From Miniphocaeibacter sp012841535 (lineage in GTDB: Bacteria > Bacillota > Clostridia > Tissierellales > Peptoniphilaceae), in NCBI RefSeq assembly GCF_049274025.1, contig NZ_JBASRV010000033.1: 45,025 bases of DNA. One strand, given 5' to 3'. Every line of letters starts with the position of its first letter. Within the stretch, counting starts at the first letter, position 1. Of this stretch, positions 6,666 to 15,151 are shown piece by piece. The notes under the pieces were generated by a model. That model did not search any database, had not been told where the DNA came from, and saw only the letters and a program-made list of their open reading frames with translations. The position numbers and the translations under genes are program-made.

Positions 6666-7675
6666 AATTAAAAGATTATTTAGAAGATAAATTATTAATT
6701 ATTATCTTGAATATAGGATTGATGATTTTATCTGGAGTGTACTTATATTTTTGTAATGTCTCTAAAAATGAAATCTTAATTTATTTAGTAATCTGGATCT
6801 TTGTTTTATTCTTGTATCTTTTTGTTAATTGGATAAAAAGGAGAAAATATTTTAATAAAATATATGAAATTTTAAAAGATTTGGATAAATCATATTTAAT
6901 TTCTGAAATAATGCCAAAATCCTATAACCTTGAGGATAATTTAAATAGGGATATTTTAAAGATTTCAAATAAATCAGTAATAGATGAAATTAACTATTTT
7001 AAAAAAGATAAAGAGGAGTATAAGGAATTTATAGAAAGTTGGATTCATGAAGTAAAACTACCAATAACAGCAATTAATTTAATTTGTGATAATAATAAAT
7101 CAAATATAACAAGAAAAATAAAATATGAACTGGCAAATATTGAAAATGATGTGGAAAAAGCTTTGTTTTATTCAAGATCGGATAATGTCTACAAGGATTA
7201 TATTATACGAAAAATTAATTTGAAGAACATGGTTTTAAATGTTATCCAAAGAAATAGAAACTTTTTAATTTCTAATAATATGAATATTAATATTGATATT
7301 AATGAGGAATATGTTTATACAGACGACAAATGGATTGAGTTTATTTTAACACAATTAATATTAAACTCTGTAAAATACAAAAATATCAAAAATCCAAAAA
7401 TAGATTTTTATGCTAAAAGAGAAAAAAGTAAAACTAAGTTAATAATTGAAGATAATGGTTTAGGAATAGAAAAGTCGGAGTTAAGCCGAGTATTTAATAA
7501 GGGATTTACAGGAACAAATGGAAGAAATAATAGTAATTCCACAGGAATAGGACTGTATTTATCCAAAAAGTTAAGTAGAAAGCTTGGTATTTTTATGGAT
7601 ATTCAATCAAAGAAAGATTCCTACACCCGCGTAATAATTGAGTTTCCGGATGGAAGTGAACATTTTTCAAGGTAA
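6662..7675 (+). CDS. Intramembrane-sensing histidine kinase (BceS-like)
   Basis: 337 aa with two N-terminal transmembrane helices (about 11-31 and 39-58) joined by a loop of fewer than ten residues, so there is no extracellular sensor domain. In the BceS family the partner ABC transporter does the sensing. Seen: the phosphorylated His in ESWIHEVKLPI (about residue 129), N-box QLILNSVKY, G1 DNGLGI, F-box FNKGFTG and G2 STGIGLYL. The spacing matches the 'W-x-H-E-x-K-x-P' H-box of this subfamily. It overlaps the regulator gene by 4 bases. All catalytic motifs are intact. Confidence 0.93.
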   Translation: MKLKDYLEDKLLIIILNIGLMILSGVYLYFCNVSKNEILIYLVIWIFVLFLYLFVNWIKRRKYFNKIYEILKDLDKSYLISEIMPKSYNLEDNLNRDILKISNKSVIDEINYFKKDKEEYKEFIESWIHEVKLPITAINLICDNNKSNITRKIKYELANIENDVEKALFYSRSDNVYKDYIIRKINLKNMVLNVIQRNRNFLISNNMNINIDINEEYVYTDDKWIEFILTQLILNSVKYKNIKNPKIDFYAKREKSKTKLIIEDNGLGIEKSELSRVFNKGFTGTNGRNNSNSTGIGLYLSKKLSRKLGIFMDIQSKKDSYTRVIIEFPDGSEHFSR

Positions 7676-7684
7676 TCTTTCATA

Positions 7685-7718
7685 AATGTAAGACTAATGT
7701 AAATAAGGTTTATATGAT
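7685..7718 (+). promoter_or_regulatory. Putative regulator-controlled promoter of the CPBP-ABC genes
   Basis: Two direct repeats, AATGTAAGA (7685-7693) and AATGTAAAT (7696-7704), start exactly 11 bp apart, one helical turn, as expected for an OmpR-family dimer. A TATGAT -10 box lies at 7713-7718 without a good -35, which fits an activator-dependent promoter. A dyad (TCCCC/TGTGAT with ATCACA/GGGGA, about 7727-7768) follows in the leader. It is inferred to be the target of the adjacent response regulator. Confidence 0.45.
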
Positions 7719-7779
7719 AAAGAAATCCCCTGTGATAATCTATAAATATAGAAAATCACAAGAGGGGAATGAAAATATT

Positions 7780-8631
7780 ATGAATAGTAAAATGTCCCTA
7801 TTGAAAATAATAGGGATTTATTTTTTTAGCATTTTAATTTTAGTTTTATGCCAAGTTATAGCAAGCTTTTGGTATTATTTGGATCTATATGGCATGGAAA
7901 ATATATTTTTTATGTTTACGAATATAGGACTGGTATATTTACTATTAAAATTATTTGTTGAAAAAATTTTAAAAGAAAAACTAGAATGTTTTAGGATTGG
8001 AAAATTTAATATTAGTTTAAAATGGATTATAGTCTCTATAATATTGCCTATTTTTGTTGTAGCATGTATCTATATATTTATTCCGGGAAAGTTTTATTAT
8101 AATGGTTATTCTGCAACAAAGAATATATCCATTATTTTACAAGGAATTTTTACCATAGGAATATCTGCAGGAGTTACAGAAGAAATAATTTTCAGAGGAA
8201 TAATTATGAAAATTCTAGAGGATAGATACAATATTAAAATAGCTATAATCATACCATCTTTATTATTTGGACTTCTTCATATTTTTAATGGGCAAATAGA
8301 TTTTTTTAGTATGGTTTTACTAATATTAGGTGGAACAACTGTGGGAATTATGTTTTCACTACTAACATATTATAGTAATTCCATTTGGTTTAGTGCCTTG
8401 GTCCATTCTGTTTGGAATATGATAATAATAGGTGGTATATGTAATTTTGGAATAGTGAAAGATTCTTATGCTATTTCATATTATCTTTTAGAAGATGTAA
8501 ATCTTATTTTAACTGGTGGAGAATTTGGAATTGAGGTTTCAATTTTTGCAATGGTAGGTTATCTTTTAATGATTATGTATGCTGTGATTTTCATGAAAAA
8601 AGAAAATAATTTAAATGAAATTAAATATTAA
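7780..8631 (+). CDS. CPBP family intramembrane metalloprotease
   Basis: Multi-pass membrane protein with the three CPBP/Abi motifs: TEEIIFRG (E-E-x-x-x-R), FGLLHI (F-x-x-x-H) and ALVHSVWNM (H-x-x-x-N). Family members cleave within membranes (Rce1-like) and some give bacteriocin self-immunity. I prefer ATG 7780 (about 283 aa), which has GAGGGG upstream though with slightly long spacing. The longer frame from ATG 7714 would begin inside the presumed -10 box. It lies between the two-component genes and the ABC transporter, with 25 bp to the ATPase, so it is probably part of the same induced operon. The start is the least certain part. Confidence 0.85.
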   Translation: MNSKMSLLKIIGIYFFSILILVLCQVIASFWYYLDLYGMENIFFMFTNIGLVYLLLKLFVEKILKEKLECFRIGKFNISLKWIIVSIILPIFVVACIYIFIPGKFYYNGYSATKNISIILQGIFTIGISAGVTEEIIFRGIIMKILEDRYNIKIAIIIPSLLFGLLHIFNGQIDFFSMVLLILGGTTVGIMFSLLTYYSNSIWFSALVHSVWNMIIIGGICNFGIVKDSYAISYYLLEDVNLILTGGEFGIEVSIFAMVGYLLMIMYAVIFMKKENNLNEIKY

Positions 8632-8656
8632 TAATAAATTTTAGAAAGGAATAAAA

Positions 8657-9418
8657 ATGACTGAGTTAATATATACGGAGAGTTTAGAAAAATATTATGG
8701 AAGTGAAACAAATATAGTAAAGGCTTTAGACAAAGTAGAATTTTCTATAAATAAGGGAGAATTTTTAGGAATAATGGGAGCAAGTGGTTCAGGAAAGTCA
8801 ACTTTATTAAATATGCTTGCTACTATAGATTCAGTAACAGCAGGTCATATTTATTATGAAGGTAAGAATATTACAAAGTTTACTGATGATGAAAGAGCAG
8901 ATTTTAGAAAGGAAAATTTAGGTTTTGTATTTCAGGAATTTAATTTATTAGATACTTTAACAATTAAGGAAAATATTTTTTTAGCAATGACTTTATCTAA
9001 TAAAAACAAACATGAAATAAATAAAAGAACGAATGAAATAATGAAAATACTAGAAATATCAAGTATAAAGGATAGATTTCCCTATGAGGTTTCCGGTGGT
9101 CAAAGACAAAGATGTGCTTGTGCAAGAGCTATAATTAACAAGCCTAAAATAATTTTTGCAGATGAGCCAACGGGAGCTTTGGATTCAAAGTCGGCTAGAG
9201 TGCTTTTAGACACTTTTACTAAGATGAATGTTGAAATGAAGGCGACAATATTAATGGTTACCCATGATTCATTTTCAGCAAGTTATTGTAATAAAATTTT
9301 ATTTTTAAAAGATGGAAAGATTTTTCATGAACTATATAAGGGGGAGAAAAATCGAAGGGATTTTTTAAATGAAATATTGGACGTTCTATCCTTAACAGGA
9401 GGTGATATAGATGTTTAA
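8657..9418 (+). CDS. ABC transporter ATPase (BceA-like)
   Basis: 253 aa cytoplasmic ATPase. Seen: Walker A GASGSGKST (about residues 41-49), Q-loop FVFQEFNLLD, signature VSGGQRQR, Walker B IIFADEPTGALD and H-loop VTHDSF. The Q-loop wording and the FtsX-type partner place it in the MacB/BceA group, which powers release of peptide antibiotics from their lipid targets rather than classical export. The AAAGGA RBS lies 6 bases before the ATG; the 3' end overlaps the permease start by 8 bases. Confidence 0.94.
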   Translation: MTELIYTESLEKYYGSETNIVKALDKVEFSINKGEFLGIMGASGSGKSTLLNMLATIDSVTAGHIYYEGKNITKFTDDERADFRKENLGFVFQEFNLLDTLTIKENIFLAMTLSNKNKHEINKRTNEIMKILEISSIKDRFPYEVSGGQRQRCACARAIINKPKIIFADEPTGALDSKSARVLLDTFTKMNVEMKATILMVTHDSFSASYCNKILFLKDGKIFHELYKGEKNRRDFLNEILDVLSLTGGDIDV

Positions 9419-11414
9419 AAAATTGGCATTAAGAAATGTTAGACGTTCTATAGGAGATTATTTTGTCTATATTTTTACAATGGTATTTATTGTTTCTTTA
9501 ATGTTTTCATTTAACTCTATGATATTTGATGATAAATTGAAAATAATTATAGAAGAACCATCTTTTATTGCTGCAATGATAGGGGTTGCAACTTTTTTTA
9601 TTGTAATAATATTTATCTGGCTTATTAATTATATGATTAGATTTATATTTGAGAAAAGAAGTCAGGAATTTTCAATTTATTCCTTAATTGGATTTAAGAA
9701 AAATAAAATAATAAAGATATTTTTTATTGAGAATATATCACTAGGAATTATTTCTTTTATTTTAGGAGTTATTATAGGAGTATTTATACAGCAAATGTTA
9801 TATATTTTACTATATAGTTTTCTGGATATGGAATATAAATTTGCCTTTAATATTAAAATTGAAAATCTTTTTTTAACTTTTGGAATATTTTTTATATCCT
9901 ATATTATTGGATTGTATAGAACAGGAAGAAAAATAAGGAAACTGGATATTTTAAACATGATGAATTTAGAAAGAAAGGGGGAGGAAAAGAGAAACTCCAA
10001 TAAAACTTGGAGAAGTGTTTTCTTTTACCTAGCCATAATATTTTTTGTTGTATTTTATTCACTCTTATTTTTAGGAAAGATAAATATAATAAATATTTGG
10101 ATTTTAACATTTGGTTTTATATTATCCATGTATTTTCTATATATGGGAATTTCCTCTTTTTTAGTGAAATATTTAAAAAGGGGAGGTAGGAAAATATGGA
10201 AGGGTTCCAACATATTTTTATTAAGGCAGTTTTCATCTAAAATAAGAACTATGGAATTTACATTAGGAACCTTAGCAGTAATTTTTTCTGTTGCATTAAT
10301 AGGTTCTTCCTGTGGATTTATGATAAATGAATTACAAAAAAGGTATGTGGAAGAGAAATTTGTTTTTGATATTGGAATTTATAATAAAAATCCTGAATAT
10401 GATTTTACAGAACAAATAAATAAAATTAAAGATACCATAGAAATTTCAGATGTACATGAATATAAAATATATAAAAACGGAAAGGATCAATTTAACCAAA
10501 TATGTCTTGAGAACTTTCCGGGAGCATATGAGGAAGCTTATTTTAAATATGATACATATATGAAATTATCTGACTATAATTATTTAAGAAATATGCTAGG
10601 TTATGCTGAGATTAATTTAAATGATGATGAATATTATATTCATATAAAGGAACAGCTAGATAATTATATTGAATCCTTTAAAAATATTGAAGTGAATATT
10701 TCAAATAAAAAAGTTCGGCTTGCAGGTTATAAAACAGAGCCTTTTCAACAAGGAGGCTTTAATGGAGCGGACTATATTATAGTTGTTTCCGATAAAATTA
10801 TAGAGAATTTAACGCCTTATTACTCTTTAGTTATGGTAAGTAGCGATGAAAAGGATTTAAATAAACTTAAAAAATTAGAAGAACCTGAAATAAAAACTGA
10901 CGATGAATGGGATGAATATGAAAAAGAATATTATGAAGGTAGGGGATTAGGTTCAGAAATGATCTTAAGTGGTGGATTGAAAGGAAGAGCAGTTAAGGAA
11001 GTGGAAATAAGTCAAATGAAAGGCTTTGTATCCTTTGTTATTTTTCCATTATTGTATATAGGAATAGTATATTCAATTGTAGCCTTGGCAATACTTTCAA
11101 CTCAACAGTTAAGTGAGTTTAACAAATATAAATACAGTTATAATTTATTAAATAAATTAGGAATGAATAGTAAGGAATTAAAAAAAATAATATTTAAGCA
11201 AATAGGATACTATTATTCATTACCATTTATAACCTCAGTACTTATAAGTGGAGGCCTAATTATTTATTTAAGTGATAATTTTATATATTATACAGGGTTA
11301 AAAATACCAGTAATATCATTTTTTCTAGGTTCTTTATTAATTTATGGGGGAATTTATATTTTATATTTTATAGCAACGTATATTAGCAGTAAAAGAAATA
11401 TCATATATAAATAA
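9411..11414 (+). CDS. FtsX-type ABC permease (BceB-like)
   Basis: 667 aa, the size of BceB permeases, with about ten transmembrane helices. After helix 1 come two FtsX cores and a large extracytoplasmic domain (about residues 315-535) between helices 7 and 8. In BceAB systems this domain senses bacitracin- or lantibiotic-type peptides and signals to the kinase. Seen: an N-terminal KKLALRNVRRSIGDYFVY, the SQEFSIYSLIGFKKNKI coupling-helix motif, and a C-terminal second core. AGGAGGTG precedes the ATG. No breaks seen. The peptide specificity cannot be predicted from this reading. Confidence 0.93.
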   Translation: MFKKLALRNVRRSIGDYFVYIFTMVFIVSLMFSFNSMIFDDKLKIIIEEPSFIAAMIGVATFFIVIIFIWLINYMIRFIFEKRSQEFSIYSLIGFKKNKIIKIFFIENISLGIISFILGVIIGVFIQQMLYILLYSFLDMEYKFAFNIKIENLFLTFGIFFISYIIGLYRTGRKIRKLDILNMMNLERKGEEKRNSNKTWRSVFFYLAIIFFVVFYSLLFLGKINIINIWILTFGFILSMYFLYMGISSFLVKYLKRGGRKIWKGSNIFLLRQFSSKIRTMEFTLGTLAVIFSVALIGSSCGFMINELQKRYVEEKFVFDIGIYNKNPEYDFTEQINKIKDTIEISDVHEYKIYKNGKDQFNQICLENFPGAYEEAYFKYDTYMKLSDYNYLRNMLGYAEINLNDDEYYIHIKEQLDNYIESFKNIEVNISNKKVRLAGYKTEPFQQGGFNGADYIIVVSDKIIENLTPYYSLVMVSSDEKDLNKLKKLEEPEIKTDDEWDEYEKEYYEGRGLGSEMILSGGLKGRAVKEVEISQMKGFVSFVIFPLLYIGIVYSIVALAILSTQQLSEFNKYKYSYNLLNKLGMNSKELKKIIFKQIGYYYSLPFITSVLISGGLIIYLSDNFIYYTGLKIPVISFFLGSLLIYGGIYILYFIATYISSKRNIIYK

Positions 11415-11442
11415 ATATAGCAATGAATTTTATTTTATAACA

Positions 11443-11500
11443 TAGAATTTATATATGTTTTTGGTTTTGGGTATAAGAAAATAAAGATATTGATATTTAG
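11443..11500 (+). pseudogene. Decayed fragment of the small 4-TM protein family
   Basis: The frame reads EFIYVFGFGYKKIKILIFR then stop, closely resembling FIYGYLIFGYKKIKNLKIL of the gene at 5594-5962 and the matching part of 5176-5559, with a small internal deletion. There is no start, and no upstream or downstream continuation. It therefore looks like a relic of a third copy, on the far side of the BceRSAB-like module from the two intact copies. Confidence 0.55.
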
Positions 11501-11552
11501 ATAAAACATAAGTGATAGGGCTAAATAAATTAGAAAGATAAGTTTTAATAAT

Positions 11553-11594
11553 TGATAGATTGTAAAATTAAATGCAACACCTAAAATAAAAAAA
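11553..11594 (+). repeat. 42-bp insertion-sequence end, copy 1
   Basis: Identical over 42 bp, in inverted orientation, to 43034-43075, where it lies upstream of an IS30-type transposase fragment. It starts TGATAGATTG and ends in CCTAAAAT plus seven A's; the two copies diverge immediately after. This is a solo end with no transposase nearby, left by an insertion/deletion event. Confidence 0.7.
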
Positions 11595-12986
11595 GTAGAA
11601 ATTGAAAGTATAAAATCTCTAGTGGGAAAATTAAAATTATCTCACAGATATTTAGAGGGGTTTCATATATCTTATACTATTCCACAAATAGCAAAGGAGT
11701 TTGATCTTTTACGAATTGAAAAAAATAGAGTTGTTAATATTGAACTTAAAACGAAAGCTACAAAAGAAAGAATATATAAACAATTCTTACAAAATGAATA
11801 TTATTTAAGCTTTCTAACAAAAGATTCATACTTGTTTTCCTATGTAAAGAAAACTAATAAATTGTACAAACTGGAAAATAAAGAATTAATAGAAACTGAT
11901 TTAGCGGAATTAAGAAATATTTTAAAGATAAATTTAGATGACATTTTATTTAAGGATATTAATATATTTTTTAATCCATCAAATTATTTAGTATCACCAT
12001 TTAATTCTACAGATAAATTTTTAGAAGGTAATTATTTTTTAACAAATCATCAAGATTATATTAAGAAAATTATCTTAAGGGACATATTAATAAAAAAATA
12101 CACTTATTCATATATCGAAGGAAGTTCAGGAACGGGAAAATCTCTATTAGTATATGACATAGTAAAATCTCTAAGGAAAATAAATAAATTATATTGCATT
12201 ATTCATACAGGGCAATTAAACAATGGCCATATTAAATTAATAGAAAAAAATTGGAATATTAGAAAAATTACAGACTTGGAGCAGGTTTTAAATTTCAAGT
12301 ATGATGTATTAATTATAGATGAATCTCAACGATTAGAAAAGGAAGAAGTTGATAAAATTATTGAATATAGTGAAAGAAATAAAGTAAACTGTATATTTTC
12401 TATGGATCCAAAGCAGACTATGGAAAAAACTAATACTTCAGAAAAAAATATATTGGAATATATTGTTAAAAAAATAAAAGATATTAATCCTAATTATAGG
12501 GAAGGAATTTTAACAACTAACATACGTAGTAATATGGAAATAGAGGAGTTTATAAAAGTACTATTCAATAATAAAAAACACAAAAAAGAAAATACAAAAT
12601 TTGAAAATATAATTGTAAATTATTTTAATCACTTGGAAGAAATGTTGGATTATTGCAAATATTTAAAAGATAAGAGGAATTGCGAAGCTATTTCTTATAC
12701 AACATACTCTGAAAAAGACCCACTTTCAAAATTAAATATAGAATCGGAAAAATCAGCTCATAGTATTATAGGTCAGGAATTTGAAAACATATACTTAAAT
12801 ATTGATGAGAATTTTAAGTATGATCATAAAGGAAATTTGAAATATACAAGTCCGGGAAGGCGACCGTATTATAATCCAATTCAAATGGCTTACCAAATAG
12901 CAACAAGGGCAAAAAATAAAATTTATATTAATATATTAAATAATCCAAGTATGTACAGATATTGCTTAAAGATATTACAGGAATAA
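11595..12986 (+). pseudogene. 5'-truncated PD-(D/E)XK nuclease plus SF1-type helicase/ATPase (DUF2075-like)
   Basis: An open frame of over 450 codons with no RBS at its first possible start (GTG 11622). The same frame stays open back to 11559 through the 42-bp repeat, so the true 5' end appears to have been replaced. Numbering from 11622: D28 in EFDLL and E41-L-K43 in IELKTK form a PD-(D/E)XK nuclease signature. Walker A GSSGTGKS is near 167-174, Walker B VLIIDESQ near 230-237, FSMDPKQT follows, and IGQEFENIYLN and QIATRAKNKIYI resemble the late SF1 helicase/DUF2075 motifs. Related proteins occur in phage-defence and mobile contexts. Conserved residues look intact, so either decay is recent or a shortened protein is still made. 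Confidence 0.65.
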
Positions 12987-13033
12987 ATCAATTATATGAA
13001 ATTATCTTTTAGGGAAAAATTTCACAATAACAA

Positions 13034-13070
13034 TAATAAAAAAACCATTGAGATTAATCTCAAAGGTTTT
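13034..13070 (-). terminator. Intrinsic terminator of the SRP RNA unit
   Basis: On the minus strand AACCTTTGAGATT pairs with AATCTCAATGGTT, followed by TTTTTTTATTATTG. It lies about 10 bp past the SRP RNA 3' end. It would also serve the plus-strand gene ending at 12986. Confidence 0.85.
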
Positions 13071-13079
13071 TTACTATGT

Positions 13080-13344
13080 AAGCACACCCAGCTTTGTCAT
13101 AACAAACCTTAACGTTACCTAAATAGTTAGCTCGAAACAGGCTTCCTCGCGGCACACAAGAATGACTACTTATGGCTGCTTCATTCCTGATCTGACCAGG
13201 TTCATAGGTTCCTGTTGCGCAAGACCCATTTGTCAACACCACTTTTTTAGGGCAGGCTTAAGATTTATTACGCCTAGGCTGGGAATTCAACCCTGCTGTA
13301 GCGATTGCAGGTTACAGGGCATCGCTAGTTCCCCGTCTAGTGCA
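13080..13344 (-). ncRNA. ffs: Signal recognition particle RNA, long Gram-positive type
   Basis: About 265 nt on the minus strand. Seen: the Alu-domain start with GCCCTGTAACCTGCAATCG and AGCAGGGTTGAATTCCC, TGGTGTTGAC, GGGTCTTGCGCAAC, the apical Ffh-binding part GATCAGGAATGAAGCAGC, TGTGCCGCGAGG and CGAGCTAACT. All match the order of the B. subtilis scr RNA. The ends pair (GCAC with GTGC). It scaffolds Ffh for co-translational membrane targeting. Its 5' end abuts the CCA of the tRNA, so tRNA 3' processing also makes the SRP RNA 5' end. The 3' boundary is accurate to about 5 nt. Confidence 0.93.
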
Positions 13345-13436
13345 TGGCGGAGAATAAGGGATTTGAACCCTTGAGACGCTCATCACGCCTACACGATTTC
13401 CAATCGTGCTCCTTCAGCCAGCTCGGACAATTCTCC
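13345..13436 (-). tRNA. tRNA-Ser, anticodon GGA
   Basis: Starts GGAGAATTGTCCGAGC on the minus strand, has the anticodon stem-loop CACGATT-GGA-AATCGTG, a long variable arm as in class II Ser tRNAs, the T-loop GGTTCAAATCC, and an acceptor stem GGAGAAT/ATTCTCC followed by encoded CCA at 13347-13345. Total 92 nt. It reads UCC and UCU codons. Confidence 0.96.
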
Positions 13437-13451
13437 ATGTTACAGACTATT

Positions 13452-13480
13452 ATTATAAGCTAAAAGGCTGTAATAGTCAA
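13452..13480 (-). promoter_or_regulatory. Sigma-A promoter for tRNA-Ser and SRP RNA
   Basis: On the minus strand TTGACT (13480-13475) and a perfect TATAAT (13457-13452) are separated by 17 bp. The start of transcription would fall about 9 nt before the tRNA. No other promoter fits between tRNA and SRP RNA, which abut. Confidence 0.85.
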
Positions 13481-13514
13481 GGAGTTGATTAAAATATACT
13501 TTATATTTATAAAA

Positions 13515-13549
13515 TGACAGATTGTAAAATTTTATGCAAAGCCTAGTAA
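13515..13549 (+). repeat. Diverged third copy of the IS-end repeat
   Basis: TGACAGATTGTAAAATT then ATGCAA and CCTA match the 42-bp repeat at 11553-11594 with about 9 differences in 35. Same orientation as copy 1. It is probably an old, decayed insertion-sequence end. Confidence 0.5.
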
Positions 13550-13625
13550 GAACTTAGAATAAATTTTATTATTTCTGTTATATATTTAAGAACCATTGGT
13601 TAAAAAAAAGGTATCTACTTAAAGA

Positions 13626-13657
13626 GAACCCACCCTTATTAAATTAAGGGTAGGTTC
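13626..13657 (-). terminator. Hairpin after the DUF4349 gene
   Basis: GAACCTACCCTTA pairs with TAAGGGTGGGTTC on the minus strand with a small loop. The stem is very stable but the downstream tail (TCTCTTT) is only moderately T-rich. It is probably the terminator of the sigma/DUF4349 operon. Confidence 0.65.
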
Positions 13658-13665
13658 ATAGTAGT

Positions 13666-14610
13666 TTACTTTCTTCTTCTAAAAAATACAAAGACTATTA
13701 TAAGTATTACAGATATTATTACTATAAAAGGAAGTAGGGTTATAAATCCTAAAATAATATTTTGAATTGTTCTTAAAAATATGATTTTTGAATTTTTAAA
13801 GGCATTTGTTATTCTTTTGCTAAATCCTTCGTTAATATTTTCAGTACCGGAATATTTTGTAACTTCATTTATATTTAAAACTACAGTAGTATAGTCTACT
13901 TCTTTACCAAGATATTCTAAATTGTCTTCATAGGATTTTTTCTCAGCTTCTGCTTCCTGTATTTTTCCTTCAATTTCTGTAATTTCACTTAGAGTTTTAG
14001 CTTCTTTTAGAAGTTCCTTAAGTCTTTCTAATTTTGTATTAACAATATTTAAATTATCTTCAACATTTTCAACTTCATCTGTTACATTATAGGATGATTT
14101 ATTTGTACTGATTATATTAATATTTAATTCTTCAAAATCGTCTATAAATTTATTTACTTCTTCATCTGGAATTTTTATGAAATAGGTAGCATATCTTCCT
14201 GTATTTTCAGTTTTTAAATTGCTAATATCCTGATTTTCTACTTTACCCTTATATTTTGTAATTAGTTTTTCAGTGTCCTTTATGGTCTTATTAAAATCCA
14301 AGGTTTCAGAAGTTATATTTAAATTATCTATATATGCTCCTTCTAACTCATCACTTTTAGCCATTTCTTTTTTTTCTTCAAATAGTATTTCATTTTCAGA
14401 AACTTTATTTTGGCTGTTATAGATATTTGAACCAACAAAGATAGAAGGAATCAATATTATTATAACAGCGGCAGCTGCTACATATTTTCTAAAATTCTTT
14501 TTTAAAGGTAGCCTATTATTTTTTTGGGAAATCTGCTCTGTATTTTCAACAATTTCTCTTTCGTATTCATTTAAGGCCTTTTTTAATATTTCGTCAAATT
14601 TATTAGTCAT
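13666..14610 (-). CDS. DUF4349 membrane protein, putative anti-sigma factor
   Basis: About 314 aa. A cytoplasmic N-terminus (MTNKFDEILKKAL...) precedes one transmembrane helix (about 43-63, AAAAVIIILIPSIFVGS). The extracytoplasmic DUF4349 region follows, with YIDNLNITSETLDF, RYATYFIKIP, a coiled coil around LKELLKEAKTLSEITEIEGKI and VDYTTVVLNI. A second helix near the C-terminus ends FFRRRK. I chose ATG 14610, with AAGGTG upstream; the longer frame starts at a GTG inside the RBS. It overlaps the sigma gene by 8 bases. An N-terminal domain of about 40 residues followed by a TM, directly after an ECF sigma gene, is the layout of anti-sigma factors; that role is inferred. Confidence 0.85.
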   Translation of the reverse strand: MTNKFDEILKKALNEYEREIVENTEQISQKNNRLPLKKNFRKYVAAAAVIIILIPSIFVGSNIYNSQNKVSENEILFEEKKEMAKSDELEGAYIDNLNITSETLDFNKTIKDTEKLITKYKGKVENQDISNLKTENTGRYATYFIKIPDEEVNKFIDDFEELNINIISTNKSSYNVTDEVENVEDNLNIVNTKLERLKELLKEAKTLSEITEIEGKIQEAEAEKKSYEDNLEYLGKEVDYTTVVLNINEVTKYSGTENINEGFSKRITNAFKNSKIIFLRTIQNIILGFITLLPFIVIISVILIIVFVFFRRRK

Positions 14611-15130
14611 AATTTTCACCTTCTAATTTATCCCTTAAAGTTTTTTTTGCTCTTTCAACTCTTTTTCGAGCATTTGATTCGGAAATATCCAAAGTTTCTG
14701 CTATATCCTTATATTCCATATTATGAACATAACGTAACATTAAAATATTACTGTATTCAATTTTTAAGTTTCTAATTAAATTAAGCAAGTTTTCATAATA
14801 CATATCTTCTAAAGGATTAATCTCAATACTATTGTTTTGGAAAAATTCATCTTCAACAAAGGTAATATTCTTGTTCTTATTATGAATATCTATTGATTTA
14901 TTTCTTGCAATAATAGCAATATAGCCCTTTGTTCTATTGGAATTATAGTCGTCTATATTCTTTAGATTATTGTGGACAGCTAGGAATGTTTCCTGTAATG
15001 CATCTTCTGACAGATTAGTATCTTTTAAAATGTTATTACATATGACAAAAACATAATTCTCGTATATTTTATATAGTTTATTAAATTTTTTAATATTATC
15101 TTCAATAAGATTAAGCAGAAATAATATCAT
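14603..15130 (-). CDS. RNA polymerase sigma factor, ECF type
   Basis: 175 aa with sigma-70 region 2 (DALQETFLAVHNNLKNI, then IAIIARNKSIDIHNK) and region 4 (LRYVHNMEYKDIAETLDISESNARKRVERAKKTL, a helix-turn-helix), and no region 1 or 3, so it is an ECF-type alternative factor. I chose the ATG at 15130, preceded by GGAGGG; the frame continues 27 codons upstream without an RBS. It is co-transcribed with the DUF4349 gene, presumed to hold it inactive at the membrane until an envelope signal arrives. The promoter at 15152-15178 suggests autoregulation. Confidence 0.9.
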   Translation of the reverse strand: MILFLLNLIEDNIKKFNKLYKIYENYVFVICNNILKDTNLSEDALQETFLAVHNNLKNIDDYNSNRTKGYIAIIARNKSIDIHNKNKNITFVEDEFFQNNSIEINPLEDMYYENLLNLIRNLKIEYSNILMLRYVHNMEYKDIAETLDISESNARKRVERAKKTLRDKLEGENYD

Positions 15131-15151
15131 ATTTACCCTCCTTATGAATAT

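Noticed and set aside
11581..11630. Start of an intact helicase gene at GTG 11622
   Set aside because: No RBS, the frame stays open upstream into the IS-end repeat, and the nuclease motif would begin too close to the N-terminus, so truncation is more likely.
13060..13374. Two overlapping ORFs of 60-70 codons on both strands
   Set aside because: They lie wholly within the SRP RNA and tRNA-Ser genes; composition and conservation are those of structured RNA, not protein.
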